From NCBI GenBank assembly GCA_947685225.1, contig CANTUV010000035.1, forward strand, positions 3,417,501 to 3,481,500: a stretch of 64,000 nucleotides of DNA, in the 5' to 3' direction. Numbering within the stretch: position 1 is the first letter of the stretch; the number at the start of each line of letters is the position of its first letter. Under the pieces are notes generated by a model, which saw nothing but the letters and a program-made list of their open reading frames with translations, was not told the DNA's origin and made no database searches. This DNA comes from Garcia nutans (taxonomy: Eukaryota; Streptophyta; Magnoliopsida; Malpighiales; Euphorbiaceae). The position numbers and the translations under genes are program-made. Positions 38,020 through 50,187 of this stretch are shown piece after piece.

Positions 38020-41000
38020 CACCATTCTTTCTTCCTAGCCATTTCCATGTTGCTTACGTCTCTATCAGGCCACAAGAGGATCGACACCAAATAAACTTAT
38101 CAGTATTTATTACCTTTGTCATAAAATCTGCTACATTATCTGTTGTATGGATCTTTTGCATATCTACGGTTCCTTATTTTACATTTTCACAAATGAAGTG
38201 ATATTGAACCCGAATATGCTTTGTTATTGAATGAAAAGCTAGATTACTTACAAGATGCAAGACACTATGACTGTCACAAAATAAAGAAACACTCTTTTGT
38301 TTATGCCCGAGTTCCTCCAACATCATTTTCAACCAAACCGCTTCTTTACCAGCTTGTGTAGCCGCTACATATTCTGCTTCAGTAGTTGACGTAGCCACAA
38401 CTGATTGCAGTTTTGAAACCCAACTTACAGCTCCGCCAGCGGGCGTAAACACATACCCGATAGTAGATTTGCTTTTATCCAAATCTCCTGCATAGTCAGA
38501 ATCTACAAATCCACTGATAATAAAATATGATCCTTTGTAATATAATGCAACATTAAAGGTTCCTTTGATGTATCTTAGGATCCTTTTTACAGCATTTCAA
38601 TGCTCTCTGTCAGGATTCGCCATGTATCGACTAACCACTCCCACTGCTTGTGCAATGTCTGGTCTTGTACATATCATGGCAAACATTAAACTTCCCACTG
38701 CTGATGCATACGGTACTCGAGACATCTCCCTCCTCTCTTCTTCACTGCTAGGACTCATACTAGAGGATAATTTGAAATTAATAGGAAGTGGGGTAGAAAT
38801 TGGCTTACAATCTTGCATGTTGAAACGTGACAAGATCTTCATCAAATAATTCTTTTGAGAAAGCCAAATATTCCTATTATTTCTGTCTCGGTGAATTTGC
38901 ATCCCCAGAATCTTGTTTGCTGGTCCCAAGTCCTTCATTTTGAATTCCCTAGCCAATTGTGCCTTGAGTTCTTCAATTTGATCATTGTTGGGGCCTGATA
39001 CCAACATGTCATCTACATACAACAACAAGATAACAAAATCTTTTTCATCAAACCTCTTGAAATACGCATAAGGGTCTGAATTAAGTCTGTTGTATCCAAG
39101 GCTTATGATGAAGGAATCAAATCTCTTGTACCAACACCTCGGCGCCTGTTTTAATCCGTACAGAGATTTGTTCAACCTACAAACCAAGTTCTCTTTTTCT
39201 TTCTCTTCAAATCCTTTTGGCTGGAGCATATAAATTTCTTCTTCAAGGTCTCCATGAAGAAAAGCAGCTTTTACATCTAACTGCTCAAGTTGCAAGTCGA
39301 AAGTAGCACACATTGCAAGAACCACTCGGACTGTTGTTAGTCAAACCACAGGAGAAAATATTTCATTGAAATCAATTCCTTCTTTCTGAGCATATCCCTT
39401 CACCACCAGCCTCGCACGATACCGCTCCACTTGATTGTCACCATTTTGTTTAATTTTGTAAACCCATTTATTACCAATTGGCTTTCTTCCTTGTGGTAGT
39501 GTTACAAGATCTCAAGTATTATTCTTATGAAGAGCTTCAATTTCTTCTTGCATTGCTGCCATCCACTGAGATGCATCTGAGCTATTCATTGCCTCCTGGA
39601 GAGTTGATGGTTCTCCATCCTCAGTTAAAAGACAATATGCAACATTGCTCTCCATAACATAATCTGTATGCCAATTTGGTCGTCTTTTCGTACGATCTGA
39701 TTGACGAGTCATTGGAGCATCAATATTTTCTACTAGTTGTTCCTCATGCTCTGGTGTTACTTCAGAAGAATTCTTTTGTTCAAACTCCTTTTCCACCTGC
39801 ATCGTTATAGCCTCTAAGTTTTCTTTTAAAATGCTGCTATCTTCCTCTATCCTTTGCAGTTTATCTTCTAAAAAGATAACATCCCTGCTGATGATAACCT
39901 TGTGGGCGGTGGGATCCTACAAGCGATACCCTTTTACTCCATCAGCATACCCCAAGAATAAACATTTTCTAGATTTCGGATCTTGCTTTGTAATTTCTTG
40001 GGCATTATACATCACGTGCACTGCACTCCCAAATACATGAAGGTTTGAATAATCAGCTAGCTTTCCAGTCCACACTTCCATCGGTGTTTTGAACTCAATT
40101 GCTGTTGATGGAGTTCGATTCACCAGATAACAGGCGGTATTGACTGCTTTTGCCCAGAATGTTTTGTCTAAATCAGCAGCTCCCAACATTGCCCTCGTTC
40201 TTTCTAACAAGGTTCTATTCATCCGCTCTGCCACTCCGTTCTGCTGAGGAGTATATGCCACAGTGAACTGTCGTTTGATACCTTCCTTTTTGGAAAATTC
40301 GTCAAAATCATTGCTTTTATATTCTCCTCCATTATCTGTTCTTAAACACTTGATTTTCTTTCCCGAATCAAGTTCTACACATGCTTTGAAAGTTTTAAAA
40401 ATTAAGAACACATCAGCCTTCCTCTTGATAGTATACACCCAACATCTCCTGGAATAATCATCAATAAATGAGACAAAATATTTTGCTCCTCCTAGGGATG
40501 GAACCGGTGCTTTCCATACATCAAAATGAACCAATTCTAGAATAGCCTTACTTCTAGAATTTGATGTGTTGAATTTAAGATGATGTTGCTTACTGGTAAT
40601 ACAATGCTCACACAAAGGCAATTGCACCTTTGTAAGACCTGGTAGTAACTTCTGCTCAACAAGAATTTGCATTCCTTATTCTGACATGTGGCCAAGTTTC
40701 TGATGCCATAACATTTCAGAATTTGAACCACTGGAAGCAACAGATGCTTAAGACCTGGTAGTAACTTCTGCTCAACAAGAATTTGCATTCCTTGTTCTGA
40801 CATGTGGCCAAGTTTCTGAAGCCATGACATTTCAGAATTTGAACCACTGGAAGCAACAGATGCTTCTGCTTCTTGCATAGTCTCTCCACTTAGCAAGTAT
40901 AAATTTGCAGCTATCTTTTCCGCTTTCATCACCACACGTGCTCCATGGAATATTTGTAATCTTCCTTTTATACTTTCAATCTTGCTGGCTTGATCATCCA

Positions 41001-41350
41001 ATATTCCATAAGACAATAAATTTTTCTTCATGCCCTTCACATGTCGTACTCCTTGAAAAGTATGAACTATACCATCATACATTTTCAATTTGATGGATCC
41101 AATGCCAACGATCTCCAAGGCTTCATCATTACAGCTATACACAGATCCTTGTGAGACAGGTTCATATTGATGGAACCATTCTCTTCTAAAGGTCATGTGA
41201 TATGTGGCTCCTGAGTCAATTAGCCATACATCTGCAAACCTTTTTCTGCCTTCAAAAGTCGTTGCTGCGTCACAATTCAGAACATAGCCATCATTTGAAG
41301 TACTCACAATATTTCCTTGAGGATTAGAATTTTTGGTCAAATTCCAACAA
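38020..41350 (-). pseudogene. Copia element 2 protease-integrase-RT-RNase H, few lesions
   Basis: In order: protease VWLIDSGATYHMT (about 41210-41245); GAG-pre-integrase; integrase with FVSFIDDYSRRCWVY, LRTDNGGEYKSNDF and VAYTPQQNGVAERMNRT (about 40590-39920); linker; reverse transcriptase with LDVKAAFLHGDLEEEIYML, SLYGLKQAPRCWYKRF and catalytic LLLYVDDMLVSG (about 39325-38600); RNase H with STTEAEYVAATQAG and LFCDSHSVLHL (about 38480-38180). Lesions are a 116-bp tandem duplication at 40634-40865 that shifts the frame before integrase, and stops at about 39917, 39512, 39340, 38596 and 38174. At three of these the family normally has tryptophan. The catalytic residues of integrase and RT are kept, but the polyprotein cannot be made in one piece. 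Confidence 0.9.
40634..40865. repeat. 116-bp tandem duplication inside copia element 2
   Basis: 40634-40749 and 40750-40865 are near-identical, both starting AAGACCTGGTAGTAACTTC. The 116-base step is not a multiple of three, so it breaks the polyprotein frame between protease and integrase. Confidence 0.9.
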
Positions 41351-42078
41351 TCTTTCTTCAATTGACCTTTCTTGCCATAGTTGTAGCATTTGACATTCTT
41401 CTTACTTTTTGACTTTGATCTACCTTAATTTTGGCTCCCACTTGAGCCACGTTCTGTTGATTTTCCTTTCGTCACCAATAGAGCTTCTACTTGTTGTGTA
41501 CTTGCAAGTCTGTCTTCTTTGTTTTTGCGCCGATTTTCTTCTTCCAAAATAGCAGCTGCAATATCATCGAAGGCTAAATAATCCGTGATTATATTATTTG
41601 TCATATTGATGATGACTTGATCATACGAATCAGGTAGACTTTGAAGTAGAATTTCAGCACGCTCTTGTGTGTCTATTTTATAACCCAACGTTGTAAGTTG
41701 AGAAAATAAAGTATTCACAGTGTTAAGGTGCTCCGTCACTGAAGTAGATTCTGACATCCGAAGAGTATAAAGTTTCCTCTTAAGGAAAATTTTATTATGC
41801 ATAGATTTGGCCTCATAAAATTTGGTGAGATGGTCCCAAATCTCCTTTGCTGTCTTCTTCTCCTCTATGCCTGACAAAACTTCATCTACTAATGCTAAAT
41901 GAAAATTTGAAATAGCATTCCAGTCCATCTCATTTCATTTGTTGTCATCTGTGAAATCTGTTGGCCTTTCGCTGATAGCCATTAAACTATTATATTTTCT
42001 CAACATAGCTTTTATCTTCATCTTCCACAATGAAAAATTACTGCCGTTGAATTTTTGAATCTCAAATTTTGCCGCCAT
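41340..42078 (-). pseudogene. Copia element 2 gag, one stop and a damaged zinc knuckle
   Basis: Starts at the ATG at 42078 (MAAKFEIQKFNGSNFSLWKM), the usual copia gag opening. One in-frame TGA near 41938 sits where tryptophan would be expected. The UBN2 gag core then runs open to about 41425 (LTKFYEAKSMHNKIFLKRK, SLPDSYDQVIINMTN). The nucleocapsid knuckle near 41345-41390 reads CYNYGKKGQLKKDC: the second cysteine is tyrosine and the histidine is glutamine, so it should not bind zinc. Confidence 0.87.
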
Positions 42079-42245
42079 CGCTTCTATTACAAATTCACAC
42101 TATTTCACTTCTGGATGTGAATAGTATTAAAAATACCTTCAATGAGTATGTAATAACCTAACTTATTATTTATGCAGTGGAGTATCCAATTTTATTGGCA
42201 ACCACAATGCATACTCTAAGTAGATATATATACACACTCAGATCA

Positions 42246-42258
42246 GGCTCTGATACCA
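42246..42258 (-). promoter_or_regulatory. Primer-binding site of copia element 2, perfect
   Basis: Reads TGGTATCAGAGCC on the minus strand, two bases after the 5' LTR, fully complementary to the 3' end of initiator methionine tRNA. Confidence 0.92.
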
Positions 42259-42260
42259 CT

Positions 42261-42736
42261 TGTTAATTCTGAAAATGATATAATAGAGCAAATTGCAGCT
42301 AATAAATTTAGAGAGAACAGAAAAATAAAGACAACACAGAATTTACGTGAAAAATCCCTTAAATGATTTAGGGTAAAAACCACGGACAAGGATAGAAGAA
42401 TCTCACTATGGAAAAATTAGGAATTACAAATACACTCAAATTATCAAGGAGAAACAATGGAAATTCTCTCTTGATATAAGAACTACTAAAACTCTCTAAT
42501 TTTTCTCTCTAGCTTTGTGATTTTGGGATGGGAAACAATGAATGAGCAAGGCTCCTTATATAAGCAAATGAATGGGAAAATTCACAAAACCCATTCACCA
42601 AATTGCCAACCAATTTTGAAAATCTTTATTGTACAAATTTGACTAAGATAAATCAAAGTCCAATTTGTACAATATTAATTAATTCAACTTGGTACAATGT
42701 TGAATAATTCAACTTGATGATTTTTAATATTCAACA
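42261..42736 (-). repeat. 5' LTR of copia element 2 (476 bp)
   Basis: Starts (minus strand) TGTTGAATATTAAAA at 42736 and ends AGAATTAACA at 42261; partner of 37506-37978. It is followed on the plus side by the target duplication AACCT at 42737-42741, then by the second half of the interrupted spacer (to about 42832). Confidence 0.9.
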
Positions 42737-42924
42737 AACCTAGCCACAGTTTGCAAGTAATTAAACTAACTAATCAATAATTCCTCTTTAGGAAGTTACT
42801 TCATTTAGACTAAATTTATATTGTCATGGAGAAACTAATTACTTAAAGAGATTCTTTTAATGATTTTTGATGATCGGGGATACATTCATTTGCTTGACAC
42901 TATCTTCAATCCGAGCTTTGAATA

Positions 42925-43232
42925 AGTGACATGTCCAAGACTAGTTAAAAATAAACGAAATAGCCTATCCATTAAAAAAAACTAAATATATTTTTTTGAG
43001 TCAACCTTTGAATATAACCATCACTATCATATATATAAGCTTTGTGCTTCTTCTCACGAAAGACCTATACATTAAAAAAGATATAACCATCACGATACAT
43101 TAAAAATATAATTAAAATATAATTAATTCTAAAACCTAATAAGTGACTTCAAAGGTTGACCCAAAAAATATATTTATTTTTTTAATGGATAGGTTATTTC
43201 AATTTTTAACTAGTCTTGGACACGTGACTTAT
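42925..43232. repeat. Inverted repeat, arms of about 90 bp
   Basis: 42925-43012 and 43143-43232 are reverse complements with small differences. Shared words are CCAAGACTAGTTAAAAAT, CCTATCCATTAAAAAAA and TCAACCTTTGAA. About 130 bp separates them. No coding content. It could be the ends of an old MITE-like or foldback element. Confidence 0.7.
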
Positions 43233-43250
43233 TTCCCAAGTTGCAACCAT

Positions 43251-44489
43251 TGGCGTATTGTAGCCCCCTTCTCTTTTTTTTAAATAGTATATATTTATAT
43301 ATTTTAAGATTTATTAAAAGTTTTAAAATTTTTTATGTCTCTCTTAAATTTTAGTTTATAGAAGAAAAATAAAAATAAATCCTAATAAATATTTTTTTTC
43401 TAAGCAGTATTTTTCTTTTAAATAAATTGAAGAAAAAAATTAATATTTTCAAATACAAAAAAGAGGAAAAAAAAGAAATTTGAAAAAAGATAAATTCTTC
43501 AACTAAATTAATTTGAACTCATTCAATGAATTAAAAAGACTGCAAAAAATTTTCAAAATAAAGGACTAAGAAGAAATTAAAGTGCAATAAAAAAAATAAA
43601 AAAATAAGAAAGAATATAAACTTAAAATCTTTAATATTTTTAAATCTATTTTTTTTCTTTTTTAAATTTTTTTGTTTAAGATTTTTATTTTATTATTTCT
43701 ACTTCTATATTATTATGTGATAATTTTAACTTCAATTATTTATTAAGAGATTGTTCATAATTTAATTTTTTTTAGTTCATTTTTTATATATCATCAGATA
43801 AATTTAGAAGTATATATATATATATATATTAATATATTAATATATTTTTAATTAATTTAATTATTTTTTTATAGATAAATATAGTCTATTAATAAATTTA
43901 TAAAATAAAAATTATGTATGAATGGTGTATCAAATAATAAAATAAAAATAAAGAGAGACAATTAGTCAAAAGAATTAAAAAGACTAAGAAATTTTCAAAA
44001 AAAAAGGACTAAAAAAAATTAAAGTGCAATAAAAAGAATAAAAAACGAAAAAGAATATAAACTTAAGATCTTTAAAATTTTAAATCTATTTTTGTTTTCC
44101 TTTTTAAAATTTTTTTTGTTTAAGATTTTTATTTTATTATTTTTACTTCTATATTATTATGTGATAATTTTAACTTTAATTATTTATTAAGAGACTGTTT
44201 ATAATTTAATATTTTTTCTCTTTCATTTATTTTTTATATATCATCAGATAAATTTAGAAGTATATATATATAAATATATTAATATTTTTTAATTAATTTA
44301 ATTATTTTTTTATAGATAAACATGGTCTATTAATAAATTAATAAATTTATAAAATAAAAATTATGTACGAATGGTACATCAAATAATAAAATAAAAATAA
44401 AGAGAGACAATCAGTAAAAAAAATAAAAGATTAAATTTTTAAGAAAAATTTTTTATCCCCTTCTCTATAAATTTTGTCTTCGCACCTGA
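43251..44489. mobile_element. Non-autonomous DNA-transposon-like insertion, about 1.24 kb
   Basis: Flanked by the same 10 bp, TTGCAACCAT (43241-43250 and 44490-44499). The related sequence near 43014-43030 (ATAACCATCACTATCAT) shows the site without the insertion. The right end reverse-complemented, CAGGTGCGAAGAC, resembles hAT ends, but the left end matches it poorly, so the class is uncertain. Inside is a tandem duplication (43531-44422) and no open frame. Confidence 0.55.
43531..44422. repeat. Tandem duplication, unit about 445 bp
   Basis: 43531-43974 and 43975-44422 repeat the same AT-rich sequence, each beginning TTAAAAAGACT and ending near AAAGAGAGACAAT, with scattered differences and a shorter (TA)n run in the second copy. 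Confidence 0.85.
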
Positions 44490-45132
44490 TTGCAACCATC
44501 ACTATCATATAAGCTTTATGCTTCTTCTTCTCATGAAAGACCAATACATTAATATATATATATATATATATATATATGAGAAATAAGTGACATGTCATAT
44601 GGGCAATTATATATAGTCAAAAAAGTGGGATTATTTCCCCCCTCTTTCTTTATTTTTACATTTCTTTTTTTTTATTTTCCTTTTATGTGATGATGAGGAG
44701 ATAGACAAAGCAGATTATGGATAATTAAGCTCCTTCAATTTTATTTTGTATTCACCAATTATATACAGTGGCGGAATAATGGGCCATTAAATTAGTTAAT
44801 TTTTAAGATATTTAAAAAGTTGGTCCTATAATTAATTGTTTCTAACTCATCTTCCACAACCACAAGGAATAATTACCATTGCTAATTATTAATTAACATA
44901 TTAAAGCTTTTTTTTCTTTTTTAAATGAAAGAATTGCATTTCTCTATCTTAATTAAGAATATATGAAAAATAAATTTTGTATCGATCAAATATAAAATAT
45001 ATAAAATAATTAATATGAAAATAAATTCTTTTAACTTAATTTAATAATTAGTTTTTAAAATTAACGCTTCCAAAATCTATATTAAAACTTCAATATTTAT
45101 GTAAAAACAAACATAAAAGATTGATATATTTA

Positions 45133-45727
45133 GAGGGTGTTTCTCAAAATTTAAAAGCTAGTCAAAACTGATTATAAGCAGTTTTTAGATTATAAGTTGT
45201 TTATTTAAGTGTTTCTGAAAACTTAAATAGTAGATTATAATCTGATTTTAATCAGTTTTTTAAAAGTTGGGTTTTGCTATTTTTTTTAAGTACTTATTTT
45301 TTAAGCAGTTTTGACTAAGTAAAAGACCATACTATCCCTACCTAATCTTTAATATTTCAAATTTGCCCACCCTATACACTTTAGTTCCCATCAAAATTCT
45401 TTTACGTTTATTATTATTATTATTATTAAATAAATTTTATTATTATTATTATTATTGCAAAATAAATTTTGAATTGACATTTAAAAAATTATTTTTATAC
45501 AATAAATAAACTCAGGGACAGTTTGATCATTTTGACAGTTTCTGCAATTAAAAACTAATTATAATTAAGCTGATTTTACAGAAATACTTAACTGATTATA
45601 AACTGATTATCAGCTGATTATTAACTAGTTTACAGAAACGCTTAACTGCTTATTTTTAATCTGATTATAATCTAAAAATCACTTATTCACAAAAAGCTAA
45701 AAAGCTCTAGTTTTGAGAAACACCCTC
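45133..45727. mobile_element. Tourist-like (PIF/Harbinger) MITE, 595 bp
   Basis: Perfect 17-bp ends GAGGGTGTTTCTCAAAA / TTTTGAGAAACACCCTC, flanked by TTA on both sides (45130-45132 and 45728-45730). The inverted similarity continues inward (AAGCT, TTTAGATTATAA). TTA duplications and GGGTGTTT-like ends fit Tourist MITEs. It contains two (ATT)n runs near 45410-45455 and no gene. Confidence 0.82.
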
Positions 45728-45730
45728 TTA

Positions 45731-47509
45731 ATCATATTATATTTTTAATTTCCTTCTTTTTTAAGTTGGAGTGGAAAATTAATAAATTAAGGCTTGGATA
45801 ATGAGATAATAAAGGATATATATTGTTATCTTAATTAGTTTTATACTATAAGTAATATACTGTTATTTTTAATTTATATTCTTAGGTAAACTTAGCCTTA
45901 TAAATCAGCTACAAATTAATTTCAGTATATTCAAACACACCATGAAGTAAAGATTAATTTTAATTTTTGGCACATTATATTATTAAAAACTATAAATTTA
46001 ATATAATTAAAATTATTTCATTATATATATTTATCTCAATATTCATTATATATATTTATCTCATTATTTAATATATATAGTTATCAATTTATTCGCAATA
46101 AATTTATATATTATTTATTATATATATATATATATACAAATATATAAAAAGATAAAAAGAAAAGTTCAACTTATCTCCTCTATTTACAAGCCCACAGCCC
46201 AAATAAGTGCACTTCTATGAAAAATGCACCCATACCATATTATGTAGGGAGAATGTACATATATGTTGTTAAATATGTCGTCCAATAACAATTTAGCTCT
46301 TTTTTTTTTTTTTGCTCAAATAAATTCTAATTTTTAGAAACTAATTTTTTAAGTCCATCATTTAATAATAAAATTAATATCATTATATTATAAAAAAAAT
46401 ATGCAGATATATCTTTAAATTTATAGCCTGGGTACTTGACTCTTTTTTACTCAATTATACTAAAAAATTTTCAAACTAATTATTTTGGCTCTTGAGCAAA
46501 AAAAAAAAAAATTAATATCGTTAAATTTGGAGAATATATAGACCTAATTGAAATAAAAAAATATATTTTTTTATATAAAATAATTAAATATTATTAGAGA
46601 AAAAGAAATCATGATGTCTCATTATAAAAAAGCTATATATTTATTTATAATTATAAAATTTTATTTTGACTATGATCATATGATTGTTTAAGAGATTTGA
46701 GTAAAATCAAGTTTTAACCAGGGCTTATTACCAGAAAATTGCAAATTTGTCTTTAAAAAAATCAACAATAGTACAAAATTACCAATCTAAAACAAAGTTA
46801 TCAAATTAATCAATTTTTTTATGAACTTATAATGATATATAGTTTATTATTAATTTATTATAAATTTATTATATATTAAATTTATACATGATAATTATTA
46901 TTATAAATTTATTATTAAATTATTTCGAGTTTATCATATATTTTTAGAATTATAAAAATTTTCGAGTAAAATTTCTAAAAAAAACTAGTCAAGGGTATAA
47001 TTTTTTAAAAAAAAGTATAATGATTTTACTTTTTTCCTAGCCCATGATGCTACCAGCTAGATAATGTTTTTTTTTAGTATAAAAAACTGTTAGAAAAGGA
47101 AAAGGAGTTGAATTGGAACTGTTACATTTTCTATCGTGATATAAACTTTTTTTTTTGGACAGGTGATATAAACATTGGAATCTTAGAGTATCAATTTTAT
47201 AATTTTAAATCTTAAAGTAGTTTTTTAAAAGAGAATATTTAATGGATAAGATTAATTTTTTAAATAGCTAGAATTAAAAATATAAATACTTTGAATATAC
47301 GTACATTTTTTCTGATAAAATATATATATATATACGTACATTTTTATAAGTTTTTTAGGGTCTAGTAACCCGCTCGACATAACATAAATCGGCCTCCGCA
47401 AGATTTTGTTTCAGTACGTCGTTGTTCACTTGACTGGGATTCGGCCTCACAGTCCACAGCCCATTTCTTTAACTATGAGCCTCTAGCCCACAGCCCAAAT
47501 GCAGTAGAA
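45731..47509. other. AT-rich intergenic DNA
   Basis: No gene recognised. A GC-richer patch at about 47355-47500 (with AGCCCACAGCCCA, also seen near 46187) looks like the remains of an unidentified repeat. Confidence 0.5.
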
Positions 47510-47782
47510 TTTTTTTTTTAAATTACACTAAATAGCACACTTTTTATTTTTTTTAAATATCATATATTTTTTATATATTTTTAATATACCAAATATATAT
47601 TCAATATATACCTTTAAAAATTAAATATACATTTTATATACTAAATATATATATTCAAAATATACCTCCAAAAAGTATATTTTTTAAATTAAAATTTAAA
47701 AAAAATTAAAATTGAAAAAAAAAGTGGATATTTTTAAAAATATTTTTATTTTTAGGGTATTTTTGAAGAAATCCCTTTTTTT
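47510..47782. repeat. Dispersed repeat, copy 2
   Basis: Same family as 35675-35950, from TTACACTAAATAGCACAC to AGGGTATTTTTGAAGAAATCCC. It is an unfilled version of the repeat that the Mutator-like element entered at 50187/55636. Confidence 0.65.
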
Positions 47783-48276
47783 TGGAATAATTCCGCTCCA
47801 ATTGGCTTATTATATTTGAGCTTTTTACATAACTAAACTTTTTTTAAAAAAATAAATTTAAAAATATTACACTTTAAAAAAAATTCAAAACTACTTTTAA
47901 AAAAATCTATTTACAAAATTATCTTCCATTTCAAATAATATTTACTTCAATTTTCATTAGTATATTATAATAAAAATAATTCTAAAAATAATAAAAATTC
48001 TAAATTACATTTTGAACATATATAAAGGTAAAATTTTATTATCAATATATAAATATATTATTTTTTTATAAAAGTAAAATCTTATTTTTGATTTTAAATA
48101 GAAAATAAAACTTACAAATTTATATAAAAAATAAAAAAATAAAAATATTTGAATAAAAATTATTAATTTATTTTTAAATAAATTTTATAAATTATACTCA
48201 AAAAATAAAAAATTAAGTATATCATGTATATATTTTGTTTATATTATATGTATGTTGATATTTGTTGTAAATATTT

Positions 48277-48294
48277 TGTGTGTGTGTGTGTGTT
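48277..48294. repeat. Short (TG)n microsatellite
   Basis: About eight TG units in otherwise AT-rich DNA with (TA)-rich surroundings. No function inferred. Confidence 0.8.
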
Positions 48295-48534
48295 TGTGCA
48301 TATTGTATATATATTATAAATATGTTGGATTTTAATTGACAAAATAAATATTTTTTATACATTATTTAATTATATTGTATATATTATGTATTTATATGTA
48401 TTCATTGCGTATGTATTATATAAATATTGTATATATATTATATGTATATTATTTATATGTCTGTATATATTATATGAAAATAAAAAAATTTTAAAAAATT
48501 TTTGCTTCTTTCATTATTATTGACAAGATCTAAC

Positions 48535-49038
48535 TAGTGGTGGAATTAGAAACTGGATAAAGGGGGAGTAATTTTTTATACAAAAAAAATTACAGAATAA
48601 TTGAAAATAAAATTAAATATTTAAAATTATAGTGAAATTTAAATTTTTGTTATCAACTTCAATTTAAAAATTTTATCAAAATTATACACTATTTATTAAA
48701 TTCGAAAAGTTTATTAACTTTTTAAATATATTTTTATTTAATTCTTGAATCTAATAATTTATTTATGAGATTTTATTAAAAATTAAAAAATTAATATCTA
48801 AAAAATTATTAATATATAATTATATATATATTTTAAAAAGATATATTAAAAGTATATAATTTTATAAAAAAGGGTGTAATTATATATATAATTTTAATTT
48901 TATACAATTTAAATTTAAAAGTATATAATTTTATAAATATAATTTTAAGATATATTTAAAGGATATAAAATTATTACGCATACAATTAAATATATTATTA
49001 TATTATATTATATTATATATTCAAAAATTATTCAAATT

Positions 49039-49069
<31 letters not shown>

Positions 49070-49123
49070 GGGAGAGGGAAGGGGGTCGGACGATCCCTCG
49101 TGACCTCTCTAGTTCCGTGTTTA
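48535..49123. mobile_element. Possible degenerate hAT-like element
   Basis: The left end TAGTGGTGGAATTAG and the reverse-complemented right end TAAACACGGAACTAG share most positions. GC-rich blocks (GGATAAAGGGGGAG, GGGAAGGGGGTCGG) sit just inside each end, as in the CEP-disrupting element. Flanking 8-mers agree at only five of eight positions, so the boundaries are tentative. The interior is AT-rich and non-coding. Confidence 0.35.
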
Positions 49124-50068
49124 AATCAAAATTTAATTTCTAACAAGTATAGCATTTTTAATTTTTACATTTTAAAAGTGTGGCATGATAAAAATATATA
49201 TTAAAAAATTATATAATAAAATTATATCATTTATTTCAAGTAATTATTTTGAAAGAGCTCTAATTTTAATAGTTGTGAAACTAAATGATAAATTAAAAAT
49301 CATCTAAAATTATAATATTAGTAAACTTAGTTCAAAATTTTTTCTTCTTTTTTTAATCATAAATCAGAGCAATAATTTTATTTGAAAATTATTACATCAT
49401 TATTTTACCTTTCAATATGAACTTTCTAATTCCAAACCAAGTTCTTATAAAATATTACATCATAATGGTCAAGGCTTTCTAGTTTCTAAGGTCACTATAT
49501 TGGCCTTTTTTCATTTTATTTTAATCTTTTTAAGTTAATATTATTTAAAAATTATTGTGAATGTGTATAAAAGGTCTAGAACTAAAATAGTGAAAAAAAA
49601 ATTTGTGATTTGTAAATGTCTAAAATAGAAGAAAAATGAAAGGTTAATTGAATAGAACTAGCTAGTCAATCACTAATTTTGTTTGATTTTAAGCTAAAAA
49701 AATTAATTTAAGCTTTAATTTTAAGTTGATTTTATGTTTATAATAAATTTAAATTTTATAAATATTATTTATTATGATTATTTAATTTAATTTTTATATA
49801 ATTAATATTTGATATTCGTTTATATATTTTATTTTTTAAAAAGGATAGTTTTTAATAATTATTATTATGTAAATCCACCTCAAAAACTATTATTATGTCA
49901 TTGGATAGTCTTGATACGAAAGGATAGAAAATAAATGAAAAAATAAATAGTAGTATTTTTAAAAATAAAAATTTAAGAAAAAATAAAAATAAAAAAAGGT
50001 TAAGATAGCGTATATGATGTAATTTCCTCATTATATTTTTAAAAGTAAGGCCTAAAATCAACAAAATA
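49124..50068. other. AT-rich intergenic DNA
   Basis: No gene or clear repeat boundary. The minus-strand frame at 49852-50112 is phenylalanine- and leucine-rich low-complexity sequence and is not accepted as coding. Confidence 0.5.
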
Positions 50069-50178
50069 TAGGGATTTCTACAAAAAAAAATACTAAAAAG
50101 AATTATTTCCAAAAATATTCACTTTTTTTTTTTACTTTTAAAAATATCATGTTTCAAAATCTTTTTTTTTTTGAGGTA

Positions 50179-50187
50179 TATATCTAA
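50179..50187. repeat. Target-site duplication TATATCTAA (left copy)
   Basis: Identical to 55636-55644. Nine-base duplications are typical of Mutator-superfamily insertions. Confidence 0.85.

Larger units (their letters stand above)
37506..42736 (-). mobile_element. Nearly intact Ty1/copia LTR retrotransposon (second copy)
   Basis: A 5.2-kb copia element read on the minus strand: 5' LTR 42261-42736, perfect primer-binding site, gag, protease, integrase, RT, RNase H, purine tract, 3' LTR 37506-37978. It has a perfect 5-bp target duplication. The LTRs differ at roughly two dozen places by eye, so it is younger than the other LTR elements here. It carries only a handful of stop codons plus one frame-breaking 116-bp duplication, so long stretches of protein remain readable. 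Confidence 0.93.
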
